From assembly GCF_014131695.1 (NCBI RefSeq), contig NZ_CP036346.1, forward strand, positions 2,914,001 to 2,978,000: 64,000 bases of DNA, read 5' to 3'. Below the pieces are notes generated by a model that ran no database searches, was not told where the DNA came from, and worked only from the letters and a program-made list of their open reading frames with translations. The position numbers and the translations under genes are program-made. Origin of the DNA: Thomasclavelia ramosa DSM 1402 (lineage in GTDB: Bacteria; Bacillota_I; Bacilli_A; Erysipelotrichales; Coprobacillaceae). Of the stretch, positions 20,211 to 31,211 are shown piece after piece (the first letter of the stretch is position 1; every line of letters starts with the position of its first letter).

Positions 20211-20624
20211 TTAAGCTTTTGGTTTTTTAGCACCGTATCTTGAACGGCCTTGTTTACGATCATTAACACCAGCACAGTCCATTGTACCACGTACGATGTG
20301 ATAACGAACCCCTGGTAAATCTTTAACACGACCACCACGAATTAAAACAACACTATGTTCTTGTAAGTTGTGTCCAATTCCTGGGATATATGCAGTTACT
20401 TCCATTCCATTTGATAATCTAACACGGGCATATTTACGTAAAGCCGAGTTAGGTTTTTTAGGTGTCATAGTAGCAACACGTGTACAAACACCACGTTTTT
20501 GAGGTGAATTAGTCGTTGTTGGTTTCTTAGCTAATGAGTTAAAACCTCTGTTTAACGCTGGTGATTTTGATTTTGTGGTTTTGTCGTTACGACCTTGTCT
20601 AACTAATTGATTAATTGTAGGCAT
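20211..20624 (-). CDS. rpsL: 30S ribosomal protein S12
   Basis: S12, 137 residues, sits at the decoding centre. The conserved blocks [13 protein letters not shown] and [14 protein letters not shown] are intact, with lysine at both classical streptomycin-resistance sites (E. coli K42 and K87), so the protein reads as the drug-sensitive wild type. First gene of the str operon, with a strong promoter about 95 bp upstream. In many Firmicutes a small L7Ae-type gene precedes rpsL after rpoC; here that place holds a HTH gene and a IIB-like gene. Confidence 0.99.
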   Translation of the reverse strand: MPTINQLVRQGRNDKTTKSKSPALNRGFNSLAKKPTTTNSPQKRGVCTRVATMTPKKPNSALRKYARVRLSNGMEVTAYIPGIGHNLQEHSVVLIRGGRVKDLPGVRYHIVRGTMDCAGVNDRKQGRSRYGAKKPKA

Positions 20625-20718
20625 TCCTTGTTCTCCTTTCTTCCATACTTAAACACACGATTCCGGGTGTTTCATATTTCGTAATAAACAACGCGCCCCT
20701 ATGCGGGCACCGTAGTTC

Positions 20719-20747
20719 ATATTATTACAAAAATATAAATATGTCAA
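20719..20747 (-). promoter_or_regulatory. Promoter of the str operon
   Basis: Minus strand TTGACA (20742-20747), 17 bp, TAATAT (20719-20724): near consensus. The leader up to rpsL contains a GC-rich segment (20690-20710) able to form a small GCCC/GGGC hairpin. Confidence 0.85.
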
Positions 20748-20837
20748 TAATTTTATTTGTTTTTTTTAAAAAAATTGATTATATCATTAATAAACAAAAT
20801 AAAAACCATTTAAACGCTTTTTATATTTAAACAGTTT

Positions 20838-21290
20838 TTACTCTTTCTTTAATTTTATATCTACTGAATCTAAATAACGCTTTAAAGTATTCATAAATGC
20901 TTCTAAATCATCTCTTGTCTTAACAACCATTAAAATTCGTTCTGATTTATTTCGAGACTCAACTACCGTTATCGTTTGCCTTTTTTCAATTGCTCCAGCA
21001 ATTCGTCGGAAAATCGAATTCATCTCTAAATCTACATTTTTATGTAAATAGACTGCATCCGTTATCAATTCAGCAATCTCTTGGTAGGTAATCACTTCGT
21101 CCAATTTTCTTGGTTGACCGAAAACCCGCAGCATTGCTGCATAGGTAGTTAACCAGACATCTCCACTTTTACGAATTTCCGCTGGCAAGAATTTATTTCT
21201 TTCAACCGCCTTACGAATCGTATTGCCATTAGCAAATCCCCATTTATCTGCCGCTTCAGTAAACGTCATCACTTGATTCAAATCAATCAC
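20838..21290 (-). CDS. HTH-domain protein of unknown role
   Basis: About 150 residues. The start is taken at GTG 21290 because GGAGG lies 9 nt before it; the TTG at 21299 would be too close. The first 55 residues (MTFTEAADKWGF, then a conserved ...LPAEIRKSGDVWLTTYAAMLRVFG) look like the small helix-turn-helix domain found in many uncharacterised Firmicute proteins with phage or toxin-antitoxin links. The rest, with an EKRQTITVVESR stretch and a helical end, is not recognised. It follows the IIB-like gene by about 55 bp and precedes the str promoter. Function unknown; DNA binding is inferred from the N-terminus only. Confidence 0.65.
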   Translation of the reverse strand: MIDLNQVMTFTEAADKWGFANGNTIRKAVERNKFLPAEIRKSGDVWLTTYAAMLRVFGQPRKLDEVITYQEIAELITDAVYLHKNVDLEMNSIFRRIAGAIEKRQTITVVESRNKSERILMVVKTRDDLEAFMNTLKRYLDSVDIKLKKE

Positions 21291-21346
21291 ATTTACCAAC
21301 CTCCATTTTTATTATTATAGAACTTTTATGTGTGGTTGTATAGACT

Positions 21347-21718
21347 TTACAATGCAAGAATATCCGCTAATGCTTTAGCACCATTCATCGTTCCAAATGT
21401 TCTCATATCGATAGCTGCTACCGGGGTATTATACTTTGCAAATATTTTTTGAATTGTCGGCAACATAAAACGTTCTTGCGGAGCAATCCATATACTTGAA
21501 ATTTTTTCACCTAAATTATATTCCCTAATACAACGTTCTTTTAAAAACTCAGCCGGTCCATAAGCTAAAATTATCTCATATTTATTATCATACTCATCAT
21601 AATTCTTTAATACTGTAAAAATATCTTCCACTGTAGTTGGAACCTTAGAGGCATCCCCAATCTTTTTACAAAATAAGCTTGATGTTGCCCCACCAGCACA
21701 ACAAATATATACTAACAT
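21347..21718 (-). CDS. PTS IIB-like protein (lactose/cellobiose type)
   Basis: A 123-residue protein starting MLVYICCAGGATSS, which matches the P-loop-like phosphocysteine signature of IIB proteins of the lactose/cellobiose family. C7 would be phosphorylated. The segment WIAPQERFML fits the family's GPQ motif, and the length is about 20 residues over the usual 100-105. Ribosome site GAGGAG precedes the ATG, which overlaps the last codons of the preceding frame by a few bases. No IIC or IIA is next to it; the IIA at 15876-16184 is on the same strand about 5 kb away. It may be a true transporter part used with a distant IIC, or a regulatory relative. Confidence 0.7.
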   Translation of the reverse strand: MLVYICCAGGATSSLFCKKIGDASKVPTTVEDIFTVLKNYDEYDNKYEIILAYGPAEFLKERCIREYNLGEKISSIWIAPQERFMLPTIQKIFAKYNTPVAAIDMRTFGTMNGAKALADILAL

Positions 21719-22117
21719 TTTATTTTCTCCTCTATAAATTTGTTTATTTCTTCTGCAAAAACATCTACTTGATCCTCAAAAACAGCATCCCCACAATCAG
21801 CAAATAAAAGATATCGAATTAATTCATTTTTTATTAGTTCGATTTGCTGATTAAGATTTTGATAAGCACAAATCGGATTTTCTTTTTCCTGCATGATTAA
21901 CGTCAAAACTATTAAATTATCAAATAGGAAACCAAAATAATAACAATAAAACCAGTCGCTCATCGCAGTAATATGTTGCAATGAATTAGAGGTATTAAGC
22001 GAGCTAAAGACAAATTCTTGAGTTGATGATAATGAAAAAAAACTCTTCTGGTGCTAATCTTGCTGCTGTAGGAACTTTATCGGTAGAACAAACTTTATTT
22101 GCATAAAAAGATTTCAT
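21712..22117 (-). pseudogene. Unrecognised small gene, probably frameshifted in a T8 run
   Basis: A minus-strand frame ending at 21712 encodes a tail rich in aromatic and acidic residues (SDWFYCYYFGF, then ...FAEEINKFIEEKIKC). Within the window's reading it only opens at TTG 21981, with no ribosome site. If a run of eight T on the minus strand (22035-22042) is read one base shorter, the frame continues without stops to ATG 22117, giving about 134 residues. The family is not recognised. It overlaps the IIB-like gene downstream, suggesting former co-translation. A real mutation, a slippage site or a sequencing error would all fit. Confidence 0.4.
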
Positions 22118-22129
22118 TAAAAAAAGAAT

Positions 22130-22556
22130 TCTACTGGCTGTTGATGATTAAAAATAATCGCCGAGCTGCTTAAAAACAAGACCCGTAAACGATTGATAAA
22201 AACATACTATACATAAGCAGGCCAAATAACCTCAAAACGATCCACCCAAAGAACCACAGTTTTTCTATATCCCATTGTTTTTCATTACCTCTACAACAGC
22301 AAATACATCGGTGGTAATTTGTTCAATTGTTAAGCCGTTACGGAGATCATATTCTGACTTGCCACTACCACGTTGATCAAAATAAAAACATTGCTACCAT
22401 TTCTCAAGTTCTTGAAAAGGCGATAACTGCATAAGTGCATGTGCCCCACTGCCAGGACTACCATGAAAAAATAAAATCCCTATTTTACTACACAATTGTG
22501 ATTTACCATAAAGAGTCAAAATACATCCCTAATTCAAGATTTGAGATTCATTCATA
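22130..22556 (-). pseudogene. Decayed alpha/beta hydrolase (proline iminopeptidase-like)
   Basis: Conceptual minus-strand translation from ATG 22556 gives a recognisable N-terminal alpha/beta-hydrolase: GILFFHGSPGSGAHALMQL, then FYFDQRGSGKS and LTIEQITTDVFAVVEVM. These correspond to the oxyanion HGGPG-type motif and the DQRGSGKS block of proline iminopeptidases. In-frame stops occur after ILN and after EKW, and the frame shifts near the expected nucleophile region. The C-terminal half is missing. It is plainly not functional, and it accounts for most of the otherwise empty stretch between rpoC and the IIB-like gene. Confidence 0.7.
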
Positions 22557-22564
22557 ACCGCTCT

Positions 22565-22584
22565 TTGTCACTATATAGTGACAA
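22565..22584. promoter_or_regulatory. Perfect 20-bp palindrome, candidate operator
   Basis: TTGTCACTATATAGTGACAA is a perfect palindrome 9 bp before the start of the decayed hydrolase. Its size and symmetry suit a dimeric repressor such as a GntR, MarR or PadR type. No matching regulator gene adjoins it. Confidence 0.5.
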
Positions 22585-22633
22585 GTTTATATTAACACTT
22601 AGTAACTAGCATTGCAAGTAAATTTATTAACAT

Positions 22634-22663
22634 AAAAAACAAGCAGGGATTAACCTGCTTGTT
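22634..22663 (-). terminator. rpoC terminator overlapping the stop codon
   Basis: AACAAGCAGG-TTAAT-CCTGCTTGTT followed by T residues on the minus strand. The upstream arm encodes the last residues of RpoC (EQAG) and the stop lies in the loop. Confidence 0.85.
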
Positions 22664-25600
22664 CCATCATTTCTATTTCATTGTCATTATCAATTAAATC
22701 ATCCATATCTTCTTGACTCGCTAACATTGCTTCTTCAGCTTCGCGCGCTAATCTTTCCGGTGATTTAAGAGCTCCACGAAGACCAGTCCCTGCTGGCAAT
22801 AGCTTACCAATTAATACGTTTTCTTTCAATCCTAATAAATGATCTTTCTTACCTTTGATTGAAGCATCGGTCAAGATCTTAGTAGTTTCTTGGAATGATG
22901 CTGCAGATAAGAATGATTCAGTTTCAAGAGATGCTTTTGTAATCCCTAGTAATACTGGACGAGCTACTGCTGGATGCTTACCATCTTTTAAAACTTGTTT
23001 ATTTAATTCAGTAAAGGCGTTTACATTAATATTTGTACCAGGTAGACAACCTGTTTCCCCACCTTCAACTACTTTCATTTTTCTTAGCATTTGTTTAACG
23101 ATGATTTCGATATGTTTATCAGAAATTTCGATACCTTGAATTCGATATACCTTTTGAACCTCTTTAATAATATAGTTTTCAACTGCTTCAACATCAGCAA
23201 CTGATAATAATTCCTTTGGATCAATTGAACCTTTAGTGATTTTAGCTCCAATATTGACATGATCACCAACGTTCACCCGGATTTTAGCACCGTATGGCGC
23301 TAAATAACTACGCGTTTCTAAATCATTAGTAATAACGACTTCCATTCTTCCAGCGTTATCAATAATATTAGTAACCTCTCCTTCGATTTCACTAATAATA
23401 GATTTTGCTTTTGGATTACGAGCTTCGAATAACTCTTGGATACGAGGTAACCCTTGAGTAATATCGGCACCACCGGCAACCCCACCATCATGGAATGTAC
23501 GCATTGTTAATTGGGTACCAGGTTCCCCAATTGATTGAGCCGCCATAATACCTACAGCTTCTCCTAATTCAACCACATCCCCTGTAGCTAAGTTACGTCC
23601 GTAACATTTACGACATACTCCACCTTTAGCATTACACCCTAAAACAGAACGAATCTCTACAGCAGTGATTCCAGCATTAACAATTTCATCAGCTAATGCT
23701 TCAGTAATTAATTCTCCACCAGCAATAATTAATTCTTTAGTTTCTGGATGGAAAATATCTTTTTGTGAATAACGACCAACCAAACGGTCATGTAATGGTA
23801 CAATGACTGATTTATCATCATTATTGTATAATTCTGTAACTACAAAGCCACGATCAGTTCCACAGTCTTCTTCAGAAATAATTACTTCTTGAGCAACATC
23901 AACTAAACGTCTTGTTAAATATCCAGAATCGGCAGTTTTTAAAGCTGTATCGGTAGAACCTTTACGAGCACCATGGGTAGAGATAAAGAATTCTGATGCT
24001 GTTAAACCTTCCCTAAATGAAGACTTGATTGGCAACTCAATTGTTTCCCCTTTTGGATTTGACATTAATCCACGCATACCTACTAATTGCGTAAAGTTAG
24101 ATAATGATCCACGGGCTCCAGAATCAGACATGATGAAGATCGGGTTACGATCATCAGCTTCGAACTCTAAACGTACAACTTCTTGAACTTCGTCTTTAAC
24201 GTCAGTCCATAATTTAATTACATTTTGATATCTTTCTGATTCAGTTAATTTACCTTTATTATAGAACTTTTTAATTTGCTCTAGTTTTTCATCAGCTTTT
24301 TCAAAAATTTCATATTTAGCTTCTGGCACTTGGATATCGTATACAGATACAGTTGTACCAGCAATTGTTGAGTAATAGAAACCTTGGTCTTTTAATTTAT
24401 CAAGCATTAAACTTGTATCAGACATTGCTGAATGTTTAAACACTTCATCAATGATCTTTCCTAAAGATTTTTTATTTAAAGGTTTAATAATCTTTTGATT
24501 TCTAATGTGTTCTTTAATATCTGTTCCCATTGGAACAAAATATTTATCTGGAGTAGCGATTAAGTTTTCACTGCTTGGATCATTAATAAATGGGAATTTA
24601 CCATCAAAGATGTCATTAAATAAAATTTTCCCAACAGATGTGATTAAATAACAATCATTTTGTGCTTTAGTGAAAGTTTCATTCTTTAATGCTGACGCTT
24701 TGATTGCTACACGAGTGTGTAATTCTACTGTTTTAGCAAAATAAGCATGATCAACTTCATTACGATCAGCAAAGACAGTTCCTTCTCCTAAGCCACCTTC
24801 ATCTTCAAGTGTTAAATAATAATTTCCTAATACCATGTCCTGAGATGGTGTAACGATTGGTTTTCCATCTTTTGGACCTAAGATATTATTTGAACCTAGC
24901 ATTAATTGACGAGCTTCTTGAATTGCTTCTTCACCTAATGGTACATGGACCGCCATTTGGTCACCATCGAAATCGGCATTGAACGCTGGAGTAACCAGTG
25001 GATGTAGACGAATTGCTCGCCCTTCAACTAGTTTTGGTTCGAATGCCTGGATTCCTAATCTATGCAATGTAGGTGCACGGTTAAGTAACACTGGATGTTG
25101 TTGAATAACTTCTTCAACAATTGGCCAGATCCGATCATCCATTTTATCAATTAATCTTTCAGCAGCTTTAATATTTGTTGCTAATTGATCCCTAACGAGA
25201 CCATTAATAACGAATGGTTTGAATAGATTCAATGCCATTTCACGTGGAATCCCGCATTGATACATTTTTAAATCGGGACCAACTGCGATTACAGAACGTC
25301 CTGAGTAATCAACACGTTTACCAAGTAAGTTTTGACGGAAACGACCTTGTTTACCTTTTAGAGTATGGCTTAATGACTTTAATGCACGTCCACCAGCACC
25401 AGTAATCGGTTTTGAACGACGACCATTATCAATCAAAGCATCAACAGCTTCTTGCAACATTCTCTTTTCGTTTTGCACGATAATAGAAGGTGTTCCAAGT
25501 TCTAATAATTTCTTTAAACGATTATTACGAGTAATAACACGACGATATAAATCGTTTAAATCAGAAGTAGCAAAACGCCCCCCATCCAATTGTAACATTG

Positions 25601-26318
25601 GACGCAAATCAGGTGGTATTACCGGTAAAGCTTCAAGAATCATCCACTCTGGTTCATTTGTTGAAGTTCTAAAAGCCTCAATTGCTTCTAATCGTTTTAA
25701 TAATTTTGTTCTCTTTTGACCTTGAGCTTCTTTAAGTTCTTTAGTTACTTTTGCAAATTCAGCATCTAGATCAACTTGTTGTAATAATGTTTGAATTGCT
25801 TCAGCCCCAATTTGGGCTTCAAAAGTATGACCAAATTGTTCAAAACATTTACGATAGTCTCTTTCAGATAATACTTGCTTGTATTCTAATGGTGTACTTC
25901 CTTTATCAATAACAACATAAGAAACAAAGTAAATAATTTCTTCTAATTGTTTTGGTGACATATCTAAGATAAGTCCCATTCTTGATGGAATTCCTTTCAA
26001 ATACCAAATATGAGCGATTGGTGTTGCTAATTCAATGTGTCCCATTCTTTCGCGACGAACAGCTGATTTAGTTACTTCAACTCCACAACGATCACATACT
26101 ACACCTTTATAACGTACTTTTTTGTATTTACCGCAACTACATTCCCAGTCCTTTGAAGGACCAAAAATCTTTTCACAAAATAATCCGTCCTTTTCCGGTT
26201 TTTGAGAACGATAGTTAATAGTTTCAGGTTTTTTAACCTCACCATAAGACCATTCGCGAATCTTTTCAGGGGAAGCTAAGCCAATTTGAATTGCTGAGAA
26301 TTTATTTGTATTTGCCAT
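22650..26318 (-). CDS. rpoC: RNA polymerase beta' subunit
   Basis: Beta', 1222 residues, holds the catalytic magnesium of RNA polymerase. The N-terminal zinc site is [20 protein letters not shown] (near residues 60-80), the active-site loop [12 protein letters not shown] is intact, and the second zinc site includes CGTDRG and CRKCYGRNL. Trigger-loop and bridge-helix regions are recognisable ([32 protein letters not shown]). The length fits Firmicute proteins without lineage inserts. It follows rpoB by 11 bp. Downstream comes a terminator, not the usual L7Ae-rpsL continuation. Confidence 0.99.
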   Translation of the reverse strand: MANTNKFSAIQIGLASPEKIREWSYGEVKKPETINYRSQKPEKDGLFCEKIFGPSKDWECSCGKYKKVRYKGVVCDRCGVEVTKSAVRRERMGHIELATPIAHIWYLKGIPSRMGLILDMSPKQLEEIIYFVSYVVIDKGSTPLEYKQVLSERDYRKCFEQFGHTFEAQIGAEAIQTLLQQVDLDAEFAKVTKELKEAQGQKRTKLLKRLEAIEAFRTSTNEPEWMILEALPVIPPDLRPMLQLDGGRFATSDLNDLYRRVITRNNRLKKLLELGTPSIIVQNEKRMLQEAVDALIDNGRRSKPITGAGGRALKSLSHTLKGKQGRFRQNLLGKRVDYSGRSVIAVGPDLKMYQCGIPREMALNLFKPFVINGLVRDQLATNIKAAERLIDKMDDRIWPIVEEVIQQHPVLLNRAPTLHRLGIQAFEPKLVEGRAIRLHPLVTPAFNADFDGDQMAVHVPLGEEAIQEARQLMLGSNNILGPKDGKPIVTPSQDMVLGNYYLTLEDEGGLGEGTVFADRNEVDHAYFAKTVELHTRVAIKASALKNETFTKAQNDCYLITSVGKILFNDIFDGKFPFINDPSSENLIATPDKYFVPMGTDIKEHIRNQKIIKPLNKKSLGKIIDEVFKHSAMSDTSLMLDKLKDQGFYYSTIAGTTVSVYDIQVPEAKYEIFEKADEKLEQIKKFYNKGKLTESERYQNVIKLWTDVKDEVQEVVRLEFEADDRNPIFIMSDSGARGSLSNFTQLVGMRGLMSNPKGETIELPIKSSFREGLTASEFFISTHGARKGSTDTALKTADSGYLTRRLVDVAQEVIISEEDCGTDRGFVVTELYNNDDKSVIVPLHDRLVGRYSQKDIFHPETKELIIAGGELITEALADEIVNAGITAVEIRSVLGCNAKGGVCRKCYGRNLATGDVVELGEAVGIMAAQSIGEPGTQLTMRTFHDGGVAGGADITQGLPRIQELFEARNPKAKSIISEIEGEVTNIIDNAGRMEVVITNDLETRSYLAPYGAKIRVNVGDHVNIGAKITKGSIDPKELLSVADVEAVENYIIKEVQKVYRIQGIEISDKHIEIIVKQMLRKMKVVEGGETGCLPGTNINVNAFTELNKQVLKDGKHPAVARPVLLGITKASLETESFLSAASFQETTKILTDASIKGKKDHLLGLKENVLIGKLLPAGTGLRGALKSPERLAREAEEAMLASQEDMDDLIDNDNEIEMMEQAG

Positions 26319-26329
26319 CTTTATTCCTC

Positions 26330-29300
26330 CTATAATGATTCACTTTCTTCGATTTCTTCTAATTCTTCATCAAAATCTTCGTCGATATCTTCGAAATCTT
26401 CCTCTTCTTCAACATCTAAATCATCCTCAAGAATTTCTTCTTCTAATTCATCTTCTGTTTCAGGAGTTTCAATCACTTCATCTTTATCGATACTACGAGG
26501 GAAACGATGTTCCTCTTCTTCGATATTACGCATATCTACTTCATTATCATTTTCATCTAATAGACGAATATCTAATGCAAGAGCTTGCAATTCTTTCTTT
26601 AACACTCTAAATGATTCAGGTAATCCTGGTTCTGGTAATGGTTGTCCTTTAACAATTGCTTCATAAGTCTTAACACGACCAACAACATCGTCAGATTTTA
26701 CTGTTAATATTTCACGTAATGTATATGCAGCACCATATGCTTCAAGTGCCCAAACTTCCATTTCCCCAAATCTTTGTCCACCATTTTGTGCTTTACCACC
26801 TAATGGTTGTTGCGTAACTAGTGAGTATGGACCAACTGAACGAGCATGTAATTTATCATCAACCATGTGGGCTAATTTAATCATATACATGATTCCAACT
26901 GAGATATTATTATCAAAATATTCACCAGTACGACCAGAAATAACAGGTTGTTTACCATCTTTAGACATTCCTGCTTCAGCCATGATATCTTCTAGATCAC
27001 TTGGATGTAAACCATCGAAGGCTGGTGTTGCAATATATAAACCTAATTGACGAGCAGCATAACCTAAATGTAATTCAAGTACTTGCCCGATATTCATACG
27101 AGAAGGTACCCCTAATGGGTTTAACATAATATCCAATGGTGTTCCATCTTCTAAGTGTGGCATATCTTCAATTGGTAAAATTTTAGAGATTACCCCTTTA
27201 TTACCATGACGTCCTGCCATTTTATCCCCTTCAGAAATTTTTCTCTTTTGAACAATATAAACTTTAACAACTTTATTAACACCTGGTTGTAATTCATCAC
27301 CATTTTTTCTTTCAAATACTTTAATGTCATGAACGATTCCAGCCCCACCATGAGGAACTCTTAATGAATTATCTTTAACTTCACGAGATTTTTCTCCAAA
27401 GATTGCAAGTAATAATTTTTCTTCTGCCGAAAGCTCAGCTTGACCTTTTGGTGTTACTTTACCAACTAGAATGTCACCCTCTTTAACTTCAGCACCAATC
27501 ATAATGATCCCGTCACTATTTAGGTTTTTACGAGCTTCATCCCCAACGTTAGGAATGTCACGAGTAATTTCTTCAGGCCCTAATTTAGTATCACGACATT
27601 CGATTGCATACTCATCAATATGAACAGATGTATAAACATCATCTTTCACTAATCTTTCAGACATAATAACCGCATCTTCATAGTTATATCCATTCCATTC
27701 CATGAATCCTACTAATACGTTTTGTCCTAAAGCAAGTTCACCTTGTTCCATAGCCGGACCATCAGCTAAAACTTGACCTTTCAATACTTTTTCCCCAGTC
27801 TTAACGATTGGTTTGTGGTTAATACATGTACCGTTGTTTGAAATCTTAAACTTAGATAAACGGTAGCGATGTTCAACCCCTTCATTATCTTCAACAATTA
27901 CTTTTTTAGCATCAACATATGTTACAATTCCATCTTCACGTGATACTACTGCCGCACCTGAATCACGAGCTGCCTGATGCTCCATCCCAGTTCCAACAAA
28001 TGGCGTATGTGGATTTAACAATGGTACAGCTTGACGTTGCATGTTGGCACCCATTAAAGCACGAGTAGCATCATCATTTTCAAGGAACGGAATACAAGAA
28101 GTAGCAACCGATACAATTTGTTTTGGTGAAATATCGATATAATCTACTTCTTCGCGCTTAGCCATGATATTTTCTCCTAAGTGACGAGCAATAACTTGGG
28201 CATCTAGAATCGTACCATCTTTATCAGTTCTAACATTTGCTTGCGCAATAATATAATTTTTTTCTTCATCAGCAGTTAAATAACGAACATCATGTTCATC
28301 AATAACACAATTATTTACTTTACGATATGGCGTTTCAATAAACCCATATTGATTAATTTTAGCATAAGAAGCTAATGTTGAAATCAACCCGATGTTTGGA
28401 CCTTCAGGTGTTTCAATTGGACAAATTCTTCCGTAGTGAGACGCATGTACGTCACGGACTTCATAACCAGCACGATCACGGCTTAGACCACCAGGCCCTA
28501 ATGCTGATAAACGACGTTTATTAGTAAGTTCGGCAAGGGGATTGATTTGATCCATAAATTGAGACAATTGTGAAGAAGAGAAAAATTCCTTAATTGCCGC
28601 AGTTAACGGACGAATATTAGTAAGTGATTGTGGTGTAATTGAATCAACTTCAGACAATGACATTCTTTCTTTTACAACCCGTTCCATTCTTGATAAACCA
28701 ATTCTAAATTGATTTTGAATTAATTCACCAACAGAACGAACACGACGATTACCTAAATGGTCAATATCATCTAATAATCCAATCCGAGCCATTAAGTTAA
28801 CACGATCTTCAGCTGTTAAATCTAACGCATCATAGATATCTACTAAGTTAAACATATATGAATAAGCAGCCATCATATCAGAAATAGTAACAAACTTACT
28901 ATCTAAAGATAAATCAGTACCAATAACTCGCATCTTTTTAGTTTTAGTATCATCTACATAAACATCTAATACTTGGATCACACCGTTTGATTCTAATCTA
29001 GGGTTGGTATCAAGTTCACGTGTATGAGCTCCAGCTTCAAAAATTGGTTTAATTGTATCACTAACTTCTTGAGTAACTACAGTACCCTCTGGGTATACTA
29101 CATTTCCGTCAACATCAACTAAATCTTCTGCTAAAATACGTCCCGCAATACGATCTAAAAGGCTCAATTTTTTTCTGAACTTAAAGCGTCCAGCTTTAGC
29201 TAGATCATAACGTTTACAATCAAAGAAACGCGTATATAATAAGTTGTTAGCACCTTCTAATGTTGCTGGTTCACCTGGTCTTAATTTATTATAAATTTCA

Positions 29301-30001
29301 ATTAAAGCTTCTTCAGTATTAGTTGTATTATCTTTAGCTAAAGTGTTGATGATATACTCGTGTTCACCAAAAACATCGATGATTTCATCGTTACTTGAAA
29401 GACCTAAAGCTCTTAATAATACAGTTCCCGGCATCTTTCTATTACGATCGATACGCACGTTTAAAACATCCTTAGCATCTGTTTCAAATTCTAGCCAAGT
29501 ACCTCTTGAAGGGATAATACTCCCATTAAATACTGTTTTACCACTTTTATCTAAGGCATCAGCAAAATATGCCCCTGGAGACCGAACTAATTGTGATACG
29601 ATAACACGTTCAGCACCGTTAATGATGAAAGTTCCTGAGTCAGTCATCAATGGGAAATCTCCCATAAATACTTCTTGTTCTTTAATTTCACCAGTACCAG
29701 AATTAACTAAACGTAAAGATGCTCTAATTGGTGCAGCATAGTTAGCATCACGGTCTTTGCTCTCTTCGACTGAATATTTTGCTTCATCAAATGTACAATC
29801 TACGAATTCTAACGACAATGTTTCGTTAAAGTTAGTAATTGGGTAGATATCTTCAAATACTTCCTTAATACCTACTTCTTTAAACCATTTATATGAATTT
29901 GTTTGAATTTCTACTAAATTTGGAAGTTCTAAAGATCCACTAATTCTTGAATAATTACGACGAGTAATCTTGCTTTTTGCTTCAGTTATTTTGTTTTCCA
30001 C
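26330..30001 (-). CDS. rpoB: RNA polymerase beta subunit, Asn in the rifampicin pocket
   Basis: Beta, 1223 residues, pairs with beta' to form the catalytic core. The rifampicin cluster reads [21 protein letters not shown], so the E. coli H526 equivalent is Asn (codon 28520-28522, residue 494). S531 and D516 equivalents are the usual residues. The catalytic regions ([19 protein letters not shown], the [10 protein letters not shown] block) are normal. The last 45 or so residues are almost all Glu and Asp, an acidic tail beyond the usual end near RSIDKDEV. It starts ATG with a gap of about 160 bp to the methyltransferase gene upstream. Drug resistance is inferred, not shown. Confidence 0.99.
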   Translation of the reverse strand: MENKITEAKSKITRRNYSRISGSLELPNLVEIQTNSYKWFKEVGIKEVFEDIYPITNFNETLSLEFVDCTFDEAKYSVEESKDRDANYAAPIRASLRLVNSGTGEIKEQEVFMGDFPLMTDSGTFIINGAERVIVSQLVRSPGAYFADALDKSGKTVFNGSIIPSRGTWLEFETDAKDVLNVRIDRNRKMPGTVLLRALGLSSNDEIIDVFGEHEYIINTLAKDNTTNTEEALIEIYNKLRPGEPATLEGANNLLYTRFFDCKRYDLAKAGRFKFRKKLSLLDRIAGRILAEDLVDVDGNVVYPEGTVVTQEVSDTIKPIFEAGAHTRELDTNPRLESNGVIQVLDVYVDDTKTKKMRVIGTDLSLDSKFVTISDMMAAYSYMFNLVDIYDALDLTAEDRVNLMARIGLLDDIDHLGNRRVRSVGELIQNQFRIGLSRMERVVKERMSLSEVDSITPQSLTNIRPLTAAIKEFFSSSQLSQFMDQINPLAELTNKRRLSALGPGGLSRDRAGYEVRDVHASHYGRICPIETPEGPNIGLISTLASYAKINQYGFIETPYRKVNNCVIDEHDVRYLTADEEKNYIIAQANVRTDKDGTILDAQVIARHLGENIMAKREEVDYIDISPKQIVSVATSCIPFLENDDATRALMGANMQRQAVPLLNPHTPFVGTGMEHQAARDSGAAVVSREDGIVTYVDAKKVIVEDNEGVEHRYRLSKFKISNNGTCINHKPIVKTGEKVLKGQVLADGPAMEQGELALGQNVLVGFMEWNGYNYEDAVIMSERLVKDDVYTSVHIDEYAIECRDTKLGPEEITRDIPNVGDEARKNLNSDGIIMIGAEVKEGDILVGKVTPKGQAELSAEEKLLLAIFGEKSREVKDNSLRVPHGGAGIVHDIKVFERKNGDELQPGVNKVVKVYIVQKRKISEGDKMAGRHGNKGVISKILPIEDMPHLEDGTPLDIMLNPLGVPSRMNIGQVLELHLGYAARQLGLYIATPAFDGLHPSDLEDIMAEAGMSKDGKQPVISGRTGEYFDNNISVGIMYMIKLAHMVDDKLHARSVGPYSLVTQQPLGGKAQNGGQRFGEMEVWALEAYGAAYTLREILTVKSDDVVGRVKTYEAIVKGQPLPEPGLPESFRVLKKELQALALDIRLLDENDNEVDMRNIEEEEHRFPRSIDKDEVIETPETEDELEEEILEDDLDVEEEEDFEDIDEDFDEELEEIEESESL

Positions 30002-30139
30002 GTATTAACTCCACCCCTTTATATTTCTCTATCAACATGTTTTAGAGCGCGCAAAAGCGCTTGATTTTAAACATTAATAGGCATTTTAATACTCTATCAC
30101 AAGGATATTTTAAAGTCAACAAAAAAATAAAAAAATATC

Positions 30140-30176
30140 AAAAAAACTATTGACAAGTAAATTTACTTGTTAATAG
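30140..30176 (-). terminator. Terminator overlapping the end of the methyltransferase gene
   Basis: CTATTAACAAGTAA and its partner (30147-30176) form a long stem followed by T residues on the minus strand. The upstream arm encodes the last codons (AINK) and the stop. It may limit read-through into rpoB. Confidence 0.75.
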
Positions 30177-30756
30177 CTTTTAAAATATAATATCCTTTAT
30201 CCTTTTTTACGACATTTGCATTACCAAAAACACTTTCTAGATTCTTCTTAGCTGATGGCGCCCCTTGTTTCTTTTGAATCACAACCCAAATTTCTCCATG
30301 AAGATTTAAATGTTCTTTAGCTTCAACTAAAATTTTTGTAACAGTTTCTTTTCCAGCCCGAATCGGAGGATTTGTAACAATTACATCATATTTATTAGTA
30401 ACATTTTCATAAACACTACTTAAATAAACATTAGCTTCTAAATTATTAGCAGCTAGATTCTGTTTTGCTAATAACAAGGCCCGTTCATTCACATCAATCA
30501 TATCGATTTCCAAAGCCGGGTAAGCACTTTTAAGAGCAACCCCAAAAGTGCCGTAACCGCACCCCACATCCAATAAAGTAGATTTACCCTCATCTAATTC
30601 AATTGCATCTAATAAAACTCGTGATCCAAAATCAATCATTTTTTTAGAAAAAACTCCATGATCACTAGTAAATATTAGTTCTTTACCACGATAAGTAAAA
30701 ATAAATTGTTCTGGTTCACTAATTAAATCTTCATTATTTGTATAGTAATGTTTCAT
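30163..30756 (-). CDS. RsmC-like 16S rRNA guanine methyltransferase
   Basis: A 197-residue class I methyltransferase of the RsmC/YbxB type, likely the 16S rRNA m2G enzyme (SAM donor). The SAM motif LLDVGCGYGTFGVALK (residues about 60-75) and the catalytic VTNPPIRAGK (NPP[FY]-like tetrapeptide, here NPPI) are clear, with an N-terminal HYYTNN block usual for Firmicute YbxB. Position between rplL and rpoB is conserved across Firmicutes, which supports the call. The family's NPPF/Y is NPPI here. It lies between two hairpin terminators, so read-through must be regulated or rpoB must have its own promoter. Confidence 0.88.
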   Translation of the reverse strand: MKHYYTNNEDLISEPEQFIFTYRGKELIFTSDHGVFSKKMIDFGSRVLLDAIELDEGKSTLLDVGCGYGTFGVALKSAYPALEIDMIDVNERALLLAKQNLAANNLEANVYLSSVYENVTNKYDVIVTNPPIRAGKETVTKILVEAKEHLNLHGEIWVVIQKKQGAPSAKKNLESVFGNANVVKKDKGYYILKAINK

Positions 30757-30766
30757 ATGTCCTCCA

Positions 30767-30793
30767 AGATAAAAGAGCCCCGAAGGGCTCTTT
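30767..30793 (-). terminator. rplL terminator with TTCG tetraloop
   Basis: AAAGAGCCC-TTCG-GGGCTCTTT then T residues on the minus strand, between rplL and the methyltransferase gene. It may act as a partial terminator that sets the ratio of L7/L12 to polymerase mRNA, as known for this operon elsewhere. Confidence 0.85.
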
Positions 30794-30810
30794 ATTTAGT
30801 CAAATATAAA

Positions 30811-31182
30811 TTATTTAACTTCTACAGAAGCTCCAGCAGCTTCTAATTTTTCTTTAATTTCTGCTCCTTCTGCAGCAGGAATGTTTTCTTTGATTACAGA
30901 TGGTGCTTTGTCAACTAAACCTTTAGCATCAACTAATCCTAATCCAGTGATTTCTCTTACAGCTTTGATTACAGCAACTTTAGTTCCACCAGCTTCTGTC
31001 AATGTAACAGTTACGTTAGCAGGTTCTCCAGCAGCTTCTTCAGCTCCAGCAGCAGCTACAGCTACAGGTGCAGCAGCAGTTACGTCAAATTTTTCTTCAA
31101 TTGCTTTTACTAAATCATTTAATTCTAAGATTGTAGCTTCTTCTAAGTAAGCTAAGATATCTTCATGTGTTAATTTTGCCAT
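30811..31182 (-). CDS. rplL: 50S ribosomal protein L7/L12
   Basis: L7/L12, 123 residues, the stalk protein that recruits translation GTPases. N-terminal dimerisation helices, an Ala-rich hinge (about residues 37-55) and the C-terminal domain with [20 protein letters not shown] are present and normal in length. It follows rplJ by 29 bp and ends at a strong hairpin. Confidence 0.99.
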   Translation of the reverse strand: MAKLTHEDILAYLEEATILELNDLVKAIEEKFDVTAAAPVAVAAAGAEEAAGEPANVTVTLTEAGGTKVAVIKAVREITGLGLVDAKGLVDKAPSVIKENIPAAEGAEIKEKLEAAGASVEVK

Positions 31183-31211
31183 GTTTATTTTCCTCCAATT
31201 TATATAGCTGA

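Noticed and set aside
26335-26610. 91-codon plus-strand frame rich in Leu and His
   Set aside because: Antisense of the acidic tail of RpoB; low-complexity complement.
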